64,000 bases of DNA from Streptomyces violaceoruber (lineage in GTDB: Bacteria; Actinomycetota; Actinomycetes; Streptomycetales; Streptomycetaceae): positions 62,001-126,000 of the forward strand of contig JODI01000011.1 in NCBI GenBank assembly GCA_000720805.1, written 5' to 3'. How positions within the stretch are numbered: the stretch's first letter is position 1; each line of letters starts with the position of its first letter. A program made the translations under genes and the position numbers. The notes under the pieces were generated by a model. That model had not been told where the DNA came from. It did no database searches and saw only the letters and a program-made list of their open reading frames with translations. Positions 43,626 through 52,902 of the stretch are shown here, piece after piece.

Positions 43626-44396
43626 ATGAGTCACCCTCTCTTCGACATCAGCGGCAGCACGGCCCTGGTCACCGGCTCCAGCAGGGGCATCGGCCTCGCG
43701 CTGGCCCGGGGCCTCGCGCAGGCGGGCTGCCGGGTCGTCCTCAACGGACGGGACGGCGACCGGCTCGCCAAGACCGCCGCGGAACTGGCCGCGGAGGTCT
43801 CCGGTGAGGTCCACACGGCCGTGTTCGACGTCACCGACGGTCCGTCGGTCGCCGCGGGGATCGCGGATGTCGAACAGCGGGTGGGCCCGCTCGACATCCT
43901 GGTCAACAACGCGGGCATGCAACTGCGCGCCCCGCTCCTGGAGTTCACCGACTCCGACTGGCACCGCATCCTCAACACCAATCTGACCAGCGCGTTCCTG
44001 GTCGGCCGGGAGGCGGCCCGCGGGATGACGGAACGCGGCCACGGAAAGATCGTCAACATCTGCTCGCTGCAGAGCGAGGTGGTCCGGCCCGGCATCGCGC
44101 CCTACGCGGCCACCAAGGGCGCCCTGAAGATGCTCACCAAGGGCATGTGTGCGGACTGGGGCCCGCACGGGGTCCAGGTCAACGGTCTGGGTCCCGGCTA
44201 CATCGAGACCGAGCTCACCCAGCCCCTCGTCCAGGACGAGGAGTTCAGCGCGTGGGTGCGGCGCCGCACCCCGGCCGGCCGCTGGGGCCGTACGGAGGAC
44301 CTGGTGGGCGGGGTGCTGTTCCTGGCCTCGCCCGCGGCGGACTTCGTCAGCGGGCAGGTGCTGTACGTCGACGGCGGCATGACGAGCGTGCTGTGA
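43626..44396 (+). CDS. SDR-family 5-keto-D-gluconate reductase / gluconate 5-dehydrogenase
   Basis: A 256-aa short-chain dehydrogenase. The cofactor motif is VTGSSRGIG near residue 15-23, the structural motif NNAG, and the active-site Ser and YxxxK (PYAATKGALK). The context (gluconokinase, GntP, idonate dehydrogenase) supports reduction of 5-ketogluconate to gluconate, as in the IdnO/Gno group. ATG at 43626 starts 9 nt after the permease stop; it is adjacent to the dehydrogenase gene (idnD-like). Confidence 0.87.
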   Translation: MSHPLFDISGSTALVTGSSRGIGLALARGLAQAGCRVVLNGRDGDRLAKTAAELAAEVSGEVHTAVFDVTDGPSVAAGIADVEQRVGPLDILVNNAGMQLRAPLLEFTDSDWHRILNTNLTSAFLVGREAARGMTERGHGKIVNICSLQSEVVRPGIAPYAATKGALKMLTKGMCADWGPHGVQVNGLGPGYIETELTQPLVQDEEFSAWVRRRTPAGRWGRTEDLVGGVLFLASPAADFVSGQVLYVDGGMTSVL

Positions 44397-44410
44397 AAGG
44401 GGCCCCGGGA

Positions 44411-45448
44411 ATGCTGGGTTGTGTGATCCACGGTCAGGGCGACCTCCGGGTGGAGGAGCTGCCGGTGCCGTCGCCGGGCCCCGGCCAGGCGCTGGTCGCC
44501 GTCCGCTACGGCGGGGTGTGCGGGTCCGACCTGCACTACTGGCGGCACGGCGGGGTCGGCGACTTCCGGCTCAGGGAGCCGATGCTGCTCGGTCACGAGG
44601 TGGTCGGGACGGTCGTCTCGTACGGTGACGGAGCGTCAGGTCCCGTCGCGGGTACGGCTGTCGCCGTCCACCCGGCGACGTGCTGCGGGGTGTGCCCGGA
44701 GTGCGCGGACGGGCGGCGGAACGTCTGCCGGGACACGCGGTACCTCGGCAGCGCGGCCCGCTTCCCGCACGTGCAGGGCGGCTTCGCGGCCCACTTGGTC
44801 GTACCGGCCGAGCAGCTGCGGCCGCTTCCGGCCGGTCTGGAGCCGCGCCGGGCGGCGCTCGCGGAGCCGTTGTCGGTGGCGCTGCACGCGGTGCGGCGGG
44901 CCGGGGAGGTCACCGGCAAGCACGTCCTCGTCACCGGCGCCGGTCCCATCGGCTGCCTGGTGGTCGCGGCGGCGAAGGCGGCGGGCGCCGCGCAGGTCAC
45001 CGTGACGGACCTGCTCCCGGCGGCGCTGCGGTACGCGTCCGCGGCGGGCGCCGACACGGTCGTACGGGCGGACGATCCGTCCGATCCCGGGTGGCCGTCG
45101 GAGGTCGATGCGGCCGTCGAGGCGTCCGGGGTGGCCGCCGGCCTGGACACCTGTCTCCGGCTGGTGCGGCGGGGCGGGGTCGTCGTGCAGCTCGGGATGC
45201 TGCCGTCCGGACAGAGCCCCTTCGCCGGGAACCTCGTGGTGAGCCGGGAGATCGAGCTGCGGGGCGCGTTCCGCTTCGACGGGGAGTTCGACGACGCGCT
45301 GGAACTGCTCGCGGCCGAGCCGGCGTTCGACCACCTGGTCAGCGCGGTGATCCCGGTCGGGGCGGCGGAGTCGGCGTTCGCGCTGGCCGCCGACCGGAGC
45401 CGGTCGTGCAAGGTGTTGCTGGACTTCGGCGTCCCCGGCACCCCCTGA
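44411..45448 (+). CDS. idnD: L-idonate 5-dehydrogenase (zinc MDR family)
   Basis: A 345-aa zinc-containing medium-chain dehydrogenase. Catalytic zinc ligands are in GVCGSDLHYW and GHEVVG, and the structural-zinc cysteines are in CCGVCPECADGRRNVC. The Rossmann motif is VTGAGPIGCLVV near residue 175. Expected to oxidise L-idonate to 5-ketogluconate, feeding the neighbouring reductase and gluconokinase. ATG at 44411 has AAAGGGG 8 nt upstream; GTG at 44393 overlapping the previous stop by 4 nt is an alternative. Last gene of the cluster, convergent with the sensor kinase. Confidence 0.88.
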   Translation: MLGCVIHGQGDLRVEELPVPSPGPGQALVAVRYGGVCGSDLHYWRHGGVGDFRLREPMLLGHEVVGTVVSYGDGASGPVAGTAVAVHPATCCGVCPECADGRRNVCRDTRYLGSAARFPHVQGGFAAHLVVPAEQLRPLPAGLEPRRAALAEPLSVALHAVRRAGEVTGKHVLVTGAGPIGCLVVAAAKAAGAAQVTVTDLLPAALRYASAAGADTVVRADDPSDPGWPSEVDAAVEASGVAAGLDTCLRLVRRGGVVVQLGMLPSGQSPFAGNLVVSREIELRGAFRFDGEFDDALELLAAEPAFDHLVSAVIPVGAAESAFALAADRSRSCKVLLDFGVPGTP

Positions 45449-45480
45449 GACGTCACCGCACCCACCTGCCGCCGTGTCCG

Positions 45481-47529
45481 CTACCCCCGCTGCTCCGGGA
45501 TCAACGCCGCCGCGGGGGCCAGTGCCCGGCCGGCGTCCTGGTGAACGTCCCGGCCGCCGTCGTGGCCGCGTTCCCGGCCGCTGCCCTTACCGCCGGAGAA
45601 CGCGGCGTCGTGCACCGGCATGTCGTCCCGGATCAGTTTCTCGGGGATGAGGACGGCCGCTGTCGCCCCGCCGCTCGCCGAGGAGCGCAGTTCGACCCGC
45701 AGGCCCTGCCGGGCGGCGATGCGGTTGACCACGAACAGTCCGATCCGCTTGGCGTCGAGCAGGTCGACGTTCTCGGACTGGATCTTGCTGTTGGCCTCGG
45801 CCATCGCCTCCTCGTTCATGCCGAAGCCGCTGTCCTCGATCTCGATGAGAAGGCCGTCGCGCAACCGGGCGGCCCGCAGCTGGACATGGGCGCTGGGCGG
45901 TGAGAAGGAGGCCGCGTTCTCGACGAGTTCGGCGAGCAGGTGGATGACGTCGGCGACGGATTCGCCCTTGAGGGAGACGCGCGGCACCGGCCAGTTCTGG
46001 ACCCGGCCCGGCTGCTCGATCTCCCCGACGGCCGCCCGCAGGACGTCCACCAGCGGAATCGGGTCGTGCCAGCCGCGTCCTGGCGCGATGCCGGACAGGA
46101 TGAGCAGGCTCTCGGAGTGGCGGCGCATCCGGGTGGCGAGGTAGTCGACCTGGTACAGCTCCTGCGCCTCGGCCGGATCGCGGGGGCGCTGCTCCAACTG
46201 GTGGAGCAGGTCGAGCTGGCGGTGCAGCAGCACCTGGCTGCGCCGCGCGAGGCTGACGAACACCCCGGAGATGCCGCTGAGCAGTTCGGCGCGCTCGGAG
46301 GCGGCCCTGAGCGCGGCCCGCTGCACGGCGGTGAGCGCGGTGCCCACCTGGGCGAGTTCATCACCGACGAGGCGGCGCATCGGGGCCTCGGCGTCGATGT
46401 CCAGGCCCTGCCCGGCGTGCAGTCGGCGCATGGCCCGCGGCAGTCGGCGCCCGGCGACTTCGAGGGCGTCGTCGCGCAGGTCGAGGAGTTCGACGATGAG
46501 TCCCCGGCCGACGCCCACGGACACCAGCAGCGACAGCAGTACGCCCACCAGACCGAGGATGACGGCGACGCCGGAGGCGCCCAGCGTGTCCCAGCCGATC
46601 AGGTTCGCGTTGGCGGTGGCTCCCGTGCCGGCGTCCGACTCGGCCTCGGCGAGCCCCGTCAGCACGGTGTCGGCGCTCTTGTCCCAGTTCTTCAGGAAGC
46701 CCTCGGAGATGACCGGGGCGCCGGGCCCGGCTTCGCGGATCCGGTCCTCGCCGGCCGCGAGCGTGCGGTGATCGCCGCTTTGCAGCACCGCGTTGTACGC
46801 GTCCCGGTGTGCCGGCTTCAGGTCGGCGACCGCCGGCCTCATCAGCTCCCGCTGGGTGGCGACGGCGCCGGCGAACAGCGTGAACTGCTCCGTGCTGAGC
46901 TTCCCGGCCTCGCCCCCCATGGCGAGGAGGGCCTGCTCCTGGGCCACGGCCTCGCGGGCGCGCGCGAGTTCCAGGACGACCCGTGCCTCGGAGGCGGCGC
47001 CGGCGTTGTCCTCGCCGGTGAGCGCGCCGGTGACGGCGAAGGCGTCCTCGATGACCGCCGAGTACGCCGTGAACGTCTTCTGGGCGCCGCCCTTCGCGCC
47101 GGCCTGCGCGCGGAGCGCGTCGAGTCCGCGCGCGTCCGTCTTCAGGCGGTCGATGCGGGCGGGCATCCCGGCGTCGAGGAGTTCGGCGTCCGTGGTGGCG
47201 GCGTTGGCGCCGTCGCGGACGGCGGTGGCGGCCCTGTCGGTGGCCGCGCCCGCCGCCTCGAAGGCGTTGAGGCCGGCCGTGTTCCGCGCGTCAGGGTTCG
47301 CGGCGGCGGTCCGTTCCGTCTGCAGTGCGGTGACGAACCCGCTCACGGGGACGAGGAGTTCGGCGTTGACGTCCTTGACCCGCCGGGCGTCGCCGATGTG
47401 GGAGGCCGTGGTCACCGCGGCGAAGCCCCACAGCGCCATGAGGGACACGACGGGCAGCATGAGCAGGGCGACGATCTTGGCCCGGACCGATCTGGGGCGC
47501 AGCCGTGCCAGGGTACGGGTGAGACGCAT
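45481..47529 (-). CDS. Sensor kinase with NIT-like periplasmic domain
   Basis: A 682-aa membrane sensor. Two membrane segments (about 19-42 and 325-350) enclose a large extracellular all-helical domain like nitrate/nitrite-sensing (NIT) domains. A HAMP-like segment and an HATPase domain follow, with N-box HLLAELVENAASFSPP, DSGFGMNEE and IGLFVVNRIAARQG. I see no standard phosphoacceptor His region in the dimerisation part. It resembles kinases that begin streptomycete conservons, but no small GTPase or roadblock partners lie here. It follows the MHYT gene by 49 bp and is likely co-transcribed. Confidence 0.87.
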   Translation of the reverse strand: MRLTRTLARLRPRSVRAKIVALLMLPVVSLMALWGFAAVTTASHIGDARRVKDVNAELLVPVSGFVTALQTERTAAANPDARNTAGLNAFEAAGAATDRAATAVRDGANAATTDAELLDAGMPARIDRLKTDARGLDALRAQAGAKGGAQKTFTAYSAVIEDAFAVTGALTGEDNAGAASEARVVLELARAREAVAQEQALLAMGGEAGKLSTEQFTLFAGAVATQRELMRPAVADLKPAHRDAYNAVLQSGDHRTLAAGEDRIREAGPGAPVISEGFLKNWDKSADTVLTGLAEAESDAGTGATANANLIGWDTLGASGVAVILGLVGVLLSLLVSVGVGRGLIVELLDLRDDALEVAGRRLPRAMRRLHAGQGLDIDAEAPMRRLVGDELAQVGTALTAVQRAALRAASERAELLSGISGVFVSLARRSQVLLHRQLDLLHQLEQRPRDPAEAQELYQVDYLATRMRRHSESLLILSGIAPGRGWHDPIPLVDVLRAAVGEIEQPGRVQNWPVPRVSLKGESVADVIHLLAELVENAASFSPPSAHVQLRAARLRDGLLIEIEDSGFGMNEEAMAEANSKIQSENVDLLDAKRIGLFVVNRIAARQGLRVELRSSASGGATAAVLIPEKLIRDDMPVHDAAFSGGKGSGRERGHDGGRDVHQDAGRALAPAAALIPEQRG

Positions 47530-47578
47530 GGGATACCTCTTCGAGGGTGTGTGCGGTGCGGCTCCGCGGGCGTACGGC

Positions 47579-48418
47579 TCAGGCGATCCCGGAGGTGGCC
47601 GTGGCGGACACAGTGGCCGACGCGGTGGCCGGCTCGGAGGGGGTCGCCGTGGAGAGCTCGACCTCGCGGAGCAGTTCGCCGGCGACGGACTCGGCGCGCT
47701 TGCCGGTCGGGGAGAGCGCGACGTACGCGGAGGCGAGGAAGAGGAACGAGCCGAGCACCACCGCGAGCGGGAAGAGGAACGCGGTGGGCGTGGCGCCGGG
47801 CAGCTCCGCGCTGCTCGGCGCGAGAGTGACGTGCACGGCGAACATGGCGGTGTAGTGCATGGTGCTCACCGCGAGCCCCATGACGAGCGCGGCGACGACG
47901 GTGAGGACGGGGCCGCGCACGACGAGGGTGAGGGTGAGCGCCGCGGTCGCGGCGACGACGGCGATCACGACGGACGCGACGACGAGGAGCGCGTCGTAGT
48001 CCACGCTGCCGTGCAGGTTGAGCGCGGCCATGCCGGTGTAGTGCATGGCGGAGACGCCCAGTCCGGTGCCGAGCCCGCCGAGCACCACCGACGTCACGCG
48101 TGAGCGCCCGTATCCGGCGGTGAAGACGCCGGCGCTGACGACCGCGATGGACATCACCAGGCTGAGCACGGTCAGCGGGACGTCGTACCGGATAGGGGTG
48201 CCCGCTACGCCGAAGCCCATCATGGCGACGAAGTGCATGGTCCAGATGCCGGAGCCGATGGCGAACGAGCCCAGCAGCAGCCAGTTCCGTTTCGAGGCGC
48301 CGACGGCGTCCAGGGCCCTGACGGTGCACCGCAGACCGAGCGCCGAGCCGACACAGGCCATGACATAGGACAGGACGGGAGTGACCCATCCGGCGCTGAA
48401 GTGGTCCATGTGTCCCAT
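47579..48418 (-). CDS. MHYT-domain integral membrane sensor protein
   Basis: A 279-aa membrane protein with seven hydrophobic segments. MHYT motifs appear three times: WTMHFVAMMGF, SAMHYTGMAAL and STMHYTAMFAV. MHYT domains are thought to bind copper or sense small ligands such as oxygen, CO or NO. The C-terminal tail is Ala/Thr/Ser-rich. ATG at 48418 with GAGAGGGG upstream is preferred to the longer frame. With the downstream sensor kinase it probably forms a sensory unit. Confidence 0.92.
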   Translation of the reverse strand: MGHMDHFSAGWVTPVLSYVMACVGSALGLRCTVRALDAVGASKRNWLLLGSFAIGSGIWTMHFVAMMGFGVAGTPIRYDVPLTVLSLVMSIAVVSAGVFTAGYGRSRVTSVVLGGLGTGLGVSAMHYTGMAALNLHGSVDYDALLVVASVVIAVVAATAALTLTLVVRGPVLTVVAALVMGLAVSTMHYTAMFAVHVTLAPSSAELPGATPTAFLFPLAVVLGSFLFLASAYVALSPTGKRAESVAGELLREVELSTATPSEPATASATVSATATSGIA

Positions 48419-48636
48419 GGAAAACCCCTCTCGCTCGCCGGGCGGACAGCACAGCGTGCACGGTGGTACCGCCGGCACATCAGAGTGGGGGCAACGAGAT
48501 CAAGCCACTTCCTTGGCCGGAGGTTCGATGCCGATTAACGTACGGCGGGTGCGGGTTACGGCCCCGTTTCCCCGCAAGTGCTTCACAGTCCTCTTACGCC
48601 GCCCGTACGTTCGCATGGCTGAAAAGTGCCACCGCG

Positions 48637-49263
48637 TCAGGGGCGCCACAGCGGATGTTCCCGCTCCGCCCACTCCCGGCTCACGGTGCCCGTCCGCAGG
48701 CCCCGGCGGGCCTCCGGGTCCCCGAGAGCCATGCCGATGTGGCCGCCCAGGACGATGCCGATGGTGAGGGCGAGCCAGTCGTGGACGAAGGTCGCGCTGG
48801 TGCGCCACTGGATCGGGGTGAGGTGGGTGAACCACATCAGCAGGCCCGTGCCCAGCATCACCAGGGTGGCGCCGGCGATCCAGGCCGCGTACACCTTCTG
48901 GCCCGCGTTGAACTTGCCCGCGGGGCGGGAAGACCGTCGTTTGTCACGGCTCAGGGCGGCGCGCAGCCAGAGGCGGTCGTGCGGGCCGAAGCGGTTCAAA
49001 AACCGCAGGTCGGATCGGAACGCGCGGGAGGCCAGGCCCGCCAGCACCGGCACGGGCAGAGCGAGTCCGGCCCACTCGTGGACACGGACCACCAGCTCGC
49101 GGCGGCCGACGAGTTCGGCGAACTGAGGGATGTACAGACAGGCCGCCGTCACCACGCACACGCCCATCAGCGCGGCGGTGGTGCGGTGGACCCACCGCTG
49201 GGTGCGGCCGAAGCGGCGGATGCGGGACGACTCGGGCGCGGGGGCGGGGATGCGCAGGCTCAT
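48637..49263 (-). CDS. Cytochrome b-type membrane subunit (b561-like)
   Basis: A 208-aa membrane protein with four hydrophobic helices and His residues suited to haem b ligation: RWVHRTTAALMG, VHEWAGLALPV, and TFVHDWLALTIG, GGHIG. Its gene starts 15 bp after the stop of the molybdopterin oxidoreductase gene. It probably delivers electrons from the membrane to that exported enzyme, as in MsrQ-like pairs. No clear ribosome binding site before ATG 49263. Confidence 0.87.
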   Translation of the reverse strand: MSLRIPAPAPESSRIRRFGRTQRWVHRTTAALMGVCVVTAACLYIPQFAELVGRRELVVRVHEWAGLALPVPVLAGLASRAFRSDLRFLNRFGPHDRLWLRAALSRDKRRSSRPAGKFNAGQKVYAAWIAGATLVMLGTGLLMWFTHLTPIQWRTSATFVHDWLALTIGIVLGGHIGMALGDPEARRGLRTGTVSREWAEREHPLWRP

Positions 49264-49278
49264 GGTCAGCTCGTGCCG

Positions 49279-50127
49279 TCAGCTCGTGGGCTCGTCGTCG
49301 CGGCCGTTGGAGCGGCCGACCCAGGCGTCGACGTCGTAGCCGCGTTCCTCCCAGTAGCCCGGCTTCACCTTCTCGGTGACGGTGATGCCCGAGAGCCACT
49401 TGGCGGACTTGTAGAAGTACATGGGTGCCACGTAGAGACGGACCGGGCCGCCGTGGGTGTGGCCGATGTCCTTGTCCTGCATGCGCAGGGCGACCAGGAC
49501 GTCGGCGCGGCGGGCCTGGTCGAGGGTGAGGCTCTCGGTGTACGCGCCGTCGAAACAGGTGAAGCGCACCGCCCCGGCTGACGGGCGCACTCCCGCGGCG
49601 TCCAGGAGCCGGGACAGGCGTACCCCCTCGAAGGGGGTGTCGGGGACCCGCCAGCCGGTGACGCACTGCACGTCCTTGACCAGGCGGGTCTGCGGGAGGG
49701 CGCGCAGCTCGGCGAGGCTGAAGCTCTTCGGGGTGTCGACCAGGCCGTCGATGGTGAGGCGGTAGTTCTCGGCGTCCTTGTGCGGCACGGAGGATGTGAC
49801 CGAGTAGTAGCGGAAGCCGCCGCCGTTCGGGAGCAGACCCGTGAGGCCGGTCGGGTCCCTGTCGGCCGCGCTGCCGAGGAACGCCTCCAGGCCGCGCTGC
49901 AGGGCGGGCGCGGCGACCACGCCGAGCGCGCCCAGGCCGAGGGTGCCGAGCAGGACCCGGCGGCCGATCGGGGCGCCGCGTTCCTCGGGGCGGTCCGCGC
50001 GTGAGGCGCCGCGTTCCTGGGGGCGGTCCGCGCGTGGGGCGCCGGGACGGTCCGCGCCTGGTTCCGGGTGCTCGCGCCGCTCGGCGGGGTGCCGCGGGTC
50101 GCTTTCCTCGGGCTGTTCGGGGTTCAC
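49279..50127 (-). CDS. Tat-exported molybdopterin-dependent oxidoreductase (sulfite-oxidase type)
   Basis: A 282-aa protein. The N-terminal 50 residues contain a repeated charged motif (RADRPxERGA three times). Then comes a twin-arginine signal (IGRRVLLGTLGLGALG). The molybdopterin domain has the Mo-ligating Cys in VKDVQCVTGW and the FDGAYTESLTL, GHTHGGPVRLYVAPMY block. The family includes MsrP and sulfite oxidases. GTG at 50127 is chosen; 26 upstream codons are open. The repeat-rich N-terminus before the signal is unusual. It is coupled to a cytochrome b partner. Confidence 0.88.
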   Translation of the reverse strand: MNPEQPEESDPRHPAERREHPEPGADRPGAPRADRPQERGASRADRPEERGAPIGRRVLLGTLGLGALGVVAAPALQRGLEAFLGSAADRDPTGLTGLLPNGGGFRYYSVTSSVPHKDAENYRLTIDGLVDTPKSFSLAELRALPQTRLVKDVQCVTGWRVPDTPFEGVRLSRLLDAAGVRPSAGAVRFTCFDGAYTESLTLDQARRADVLVALRMQDKDIGHTHGGPVRLYVAPMYFYKSAKWLSGITVTEKVKPGYWEERGYDVDAWVGRSNGRDDEPTS

Positions 50128-50213
50128 CTCTTCATTCGAGCACCCGCGACCCCTGCCGGACCAGGGATCGCGGGTGCTCGTCAGAGTTCCGTAACCACTT
50201 CTCACCCGGCTCC

Positions 50214-50327
50214 CAGCCGGATCTCTGCCGGAAATCCAGCCGGATCTCTGCCGGATCCCAGCCGGATTCAGCCGGACTCAGTCGGATCCCAACCGGACTC
50301 AGCCGGATTCAGCCGGATTTCAGCCGG
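50214..50327. repeat. Short CCGGAT/C-type tandem repeat
   Basis: About eleven imperfect units of 10-11 bp built on CAGCCGGAT or CTGCCGGAT, filling the space between the permease stop (50328) and the oxidoreductase gene upstream end. Unit order varies (CAGCCGGATTCAG, CTGCCGGATC, CAACCGGACTCAG). Confidence 0.85.
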
Positions 50328-51902
50328 TTACGACGTCTTCTCCGCCGCCTTCTCCAGCTGGAACGCCTCGTTGCCGAGCCCGATCCGGGCGTGCGCCTCG
50401 GGGCGGCGGCCCCGCAGCACCGCGCCCTGCACCAGGCCGAGCACCAGGGCGAGCCCGATGGTGCCGGGCAGCACCCAGCTCAGCGCGGAGCCGGGACCGG
50501 CGCCGACCAGGACGTCGAAGTCCTTGACCGTGTAGCCGGCGATCACCAGCAGGGCGACACCCGCGACGGCCGAGGTCAGCAGCCGTCCGGCCTGGGCGCC
50601 CGCGGCCCCGCGCCGGGCGAAGAACACGACGACCGAGAACGAGGCCGCCGCCATCAGCACGATCACGCCGAGGGCGCCGATGTTGCCGAACCAGGTGAAC
50701 AGGTGCAGGACGGGTTCGGTCGGGTCGCCGGCCGGCTTGTCGTCGGCGACCGCGAAGGCGATCACGATGACCACGGAGACGGCGGTCTGGAGCAGCGAGC
50801 CCGTGCCGGGAGCGCCACTCGCACCGTTCGTACGGCCGAAGGCGGCGGGCAGCAGACCCTCGCGGCCCATGGCGAAGGCGTACCGGGCGACGACGTTGTG
50901 GAAGCTGAGCAGGGCCGCGAACATGCCGGTCACGAAGAGGACGTGCAGGACGTCGGTGAAGGTGCCGCCGAGCCGGGACTCGGTGAGGGAGAAGAGCAGC
51001 CCGGCGCTCTGCTTCTGCGACTCGCCGACGATCGCGGAGGGACCGGCGGCGACGGTGAGGGCCCAGCTGCTGAGCGCGAAGAAGACGGCCACCCCGCCGA
51101 CCGCGAGGAACATCACGCGCGGCACCAGGATGTGCGGGCGGCTGGTCTCCTCGGCGTACACGGGGGCCTGCTCGAAGCCGAGGAAGGCCGCGATGCAGAA
51201 GCACAGCGCGGTGCCGACCCCGGCGCCGGTCAGGGTGTCCGGGTTGAAGGCGTGCAGGGACAGGCCCTCCTTGCCCGGGTCGGCGACGGCCGCGATGTCG
51301 AAGATGACCACCAGGGCCACCTCGACGACCAGCAGAACGCCGAGCACACGCGCGTTGACGTCGATCTTCAGCCAGCCCAGCGCGCCGACGACCAGCGCGG
51401 CCACCAGGGCCGGTATCCACCAGGCGATCTCGAGATCGGCGTAGGTGGCGAACAGTCCGGAGACCTCGAAGCCGAAGATGCCGTAGATGCCGACCTGGAG
51501 GGCGTTGTAGGCGACGAGGGCGACCAGCGCGGCGCTCGCGCCGGCGGTGCCGCCGAGGCCGCGGGAGATGTACGCGTAGAAGGCGCCCGCGTTGTGGACG
51601 TGGCGGCTCATCTCCGCGTACCCGACCCCGAACAGCACCAGGACCACGCCGAGGACGACGAACAGGAGCGGCTGCCCGACGATGCCCATCACCGCGAATG
51701 TGGTGGGCATGACACCCGCGACGACCATGAGGGGGGCGGTGGCGGCCAGGACGGAGAGCAGCAGGCCGCCGGTGCCGAGGCGGTCGGCACGCAGGGCGCG
51801 CTCCTGGCCCTTGAAGGTACTGATGCCGTCGGCGGTGGGTCTGCCGGCGCCCTGACTGTCAGCGCCCTGACTGCCGGCTCTGTCCGTTCTGTCCGTTGCC
51901 AC
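50328..51902 (-). CDS. APC-family amino acid permease
   Basis: A 524-aa membrane transporter with about 12 hydrophobic segments. Typical early block LLLSVLAATAPLMVVAGVMPT and GYAEMSRHVHNAGAFYAYISRGLG match the amino acid/polyamine/organocation superfamily. Substrate unknown. The first 40 residues are a soluble tail. GTG at 51902 is the first start of the frame; it lies 61 bp after the stop of the TPR-like gene. Confidence 0.92.
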   Translation of the reverse strand: MATDRTDRAGSQGADSQGAGRPTADGISTFKGQERALRADRLGTGGLLLSVLAATAPLMVVAGVMPTTFAVMGIVGQPLLFVVLGVVLVLFGVGYAEMSRHVHNAGAFYAYISRGLGGTAGASAALVALVAYNALQVGIYGIFGFEVSGLFATYADLEIAWWIPALVAALVVGALGWLKIDVNARVLGVLLVVEVALVVIFDIAAVADPGKEGLSLHAFNPDTLTGAGVGTALCFCIAAFLGFEQAPVYAEETSRPHILVPRVMFLAVGGVAVFFALSSWALTVAAGPSAIVGESQKQSAGLLFSLTESRLGGTFTDVLHVLFVTGMFAALLSFHNVVARYAFAMGREGLLPAAFGRTNGASGAPGTGSLLQTAVSVVIVIAFAVADDKPAGDPTEPVLHLFTWFGNIGALGVIVLMAAASFSVVVFFARRGAAGAQAGRLLTSAVAGVALLVIAGYTVKDFDVLVGAGPGSALSWVLPGTIGLALVLGLVQGAVLRGRRPEAHARIGLGNEAFQLEKAAEKTS

Positions 51903-51963
51903 GGGGGGACCGTCCTTTTCGGGGGGTTCTGGGTTTACGGGGTTCTGGGCTTACGGGGATTGG

Positions 51964-52902
51964 TCACGCCGTGCCGAGCGCGGTGTCGCGGGCGGCGCGG
52001 AACGCGGGGTACGGGTCGCGGTCCGGGTAGGACCACGGGGCGGGGGTGGGGTGCTCGCCTATGCGGTGGAACAGGGCGGCGGCCTCGGCGCCGCGGCCCT
52101 CGCAGACCTTGGCGTGGGCGAGGAAGTTGAGGTCGACGAGGCGGCGGGGGTGGCCCTCGTGCTCCCACTCCAGCCACCAGTCGAACGCGGCCTTCATCAC
52201 CTGCCTGGCCCGGCGGCCGGTCCAGTGGCCGGAGGCGGCCGGGTCCGGGGGTTCGTGTCCGGTGGTGGCGAGGACGCGGTAGCGCTCGGCGTGCGCGACG
52301 ACCGGGAGGATCGCGAGCGGCGAGTCGGCCGGGGCCTGCTCGGCGGCCCAGTTGGCGAAGTCGTAGACCTCGTGCAACGGGTCCGGGCCCACGTCGGCGC
52401 GGTGCTCGGCGAGGCGGGCGACCATCAGGTGGTGGGCGTGGTGGTGGTCGGGGTGCCGGGCGCGGACCTCGCCGAAGAGGTGGACGACCTCCTCACCGGC
52501 GCCCACCGTGTGCTCCAGCATGAGCAGGCCGAGCCAGGGGGTGGGGTCGGCGGGTGCCAGCGCGGCGGCGGACCGGCAGGCCTCGCGGGCCCGGACCGCC
52601 TTCTCCTTGCCGCGCAGGGCCCGCCGGACCTGGGCGAGGGCGAGCAGGACGGCGGCGTCGGCGGAGTCGGGCTCGGCGAGCAGCCAGTCGTTCGCCCAGG
52701 CGGCGCAGTAGGGCTCCAGGGCGAGGACGGTGACCCGGTGGCCCCTCAGGTCCCAGTCGTCGCCGGTGTGGGCGAGCAGCGTACGGGCGGCCTGCCAGCG
52801 CCCCTGCGCCAACGCGGCCCGCGCGGAGGCGAGTTCGACGTCGTCGAGGGCAGCGTCGAGCGCGTGGGCGGCGGCGCGTCTGCGGCCTGGCTTCCGGATC
52901 AC
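51964..52902 (-). CDS. TPR-like helical-repeat protein
   Basis: A 312-aa cytoplasmic protein rich in Ala, Leu, Arg and Trp with TPR-like helical pairs (SARAALAQGRWQAARTLLAH; AVLLALAQVRRALRG; REACRSAAALAPADPTPWL). I do not recognise a characterised family. GTG at 52902 with CGGAG upstream is preferred. A 159-codon upstream frame is repetitive (SVPPTWATD units) and looks like untranslated repeat DNA. Confidence 0.75.
   Translation of the reverse strand: MIRKPGRRRAAAHALDAALDDVELASARAALAQGRWQAARTLLAHTGDDWDLRGHRVTVLALEPYCAAWANDWLLAEPDSADAAVLLALAQVRRALRGKEKAVRAREACRSAAALAPADPTPWLGLLMLEHTVGAGEEVVHLFGEVRARHPDHHHAHHLMVARLAEHRADVGPDPLHEVYDFANWAAEQAPADSPLAILPVVAHAERYRVLATTGHEPPDPAASGHWTGRRARQVMKAAFDWWLEWEHEGHPRRLVDLNFLAHAKVCEGRGAEAAALFHRIGEHPTPAPWSYPDRDPYPAFRAARDTALGTA

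Noticed and set aside
45481..47529. Start of a conservon operon
   Set aside because: The kinase resembles the first conservon gene, but no roadblock, DUF742 or small GTPase genes follow; the downstream gene is convergent idnD.
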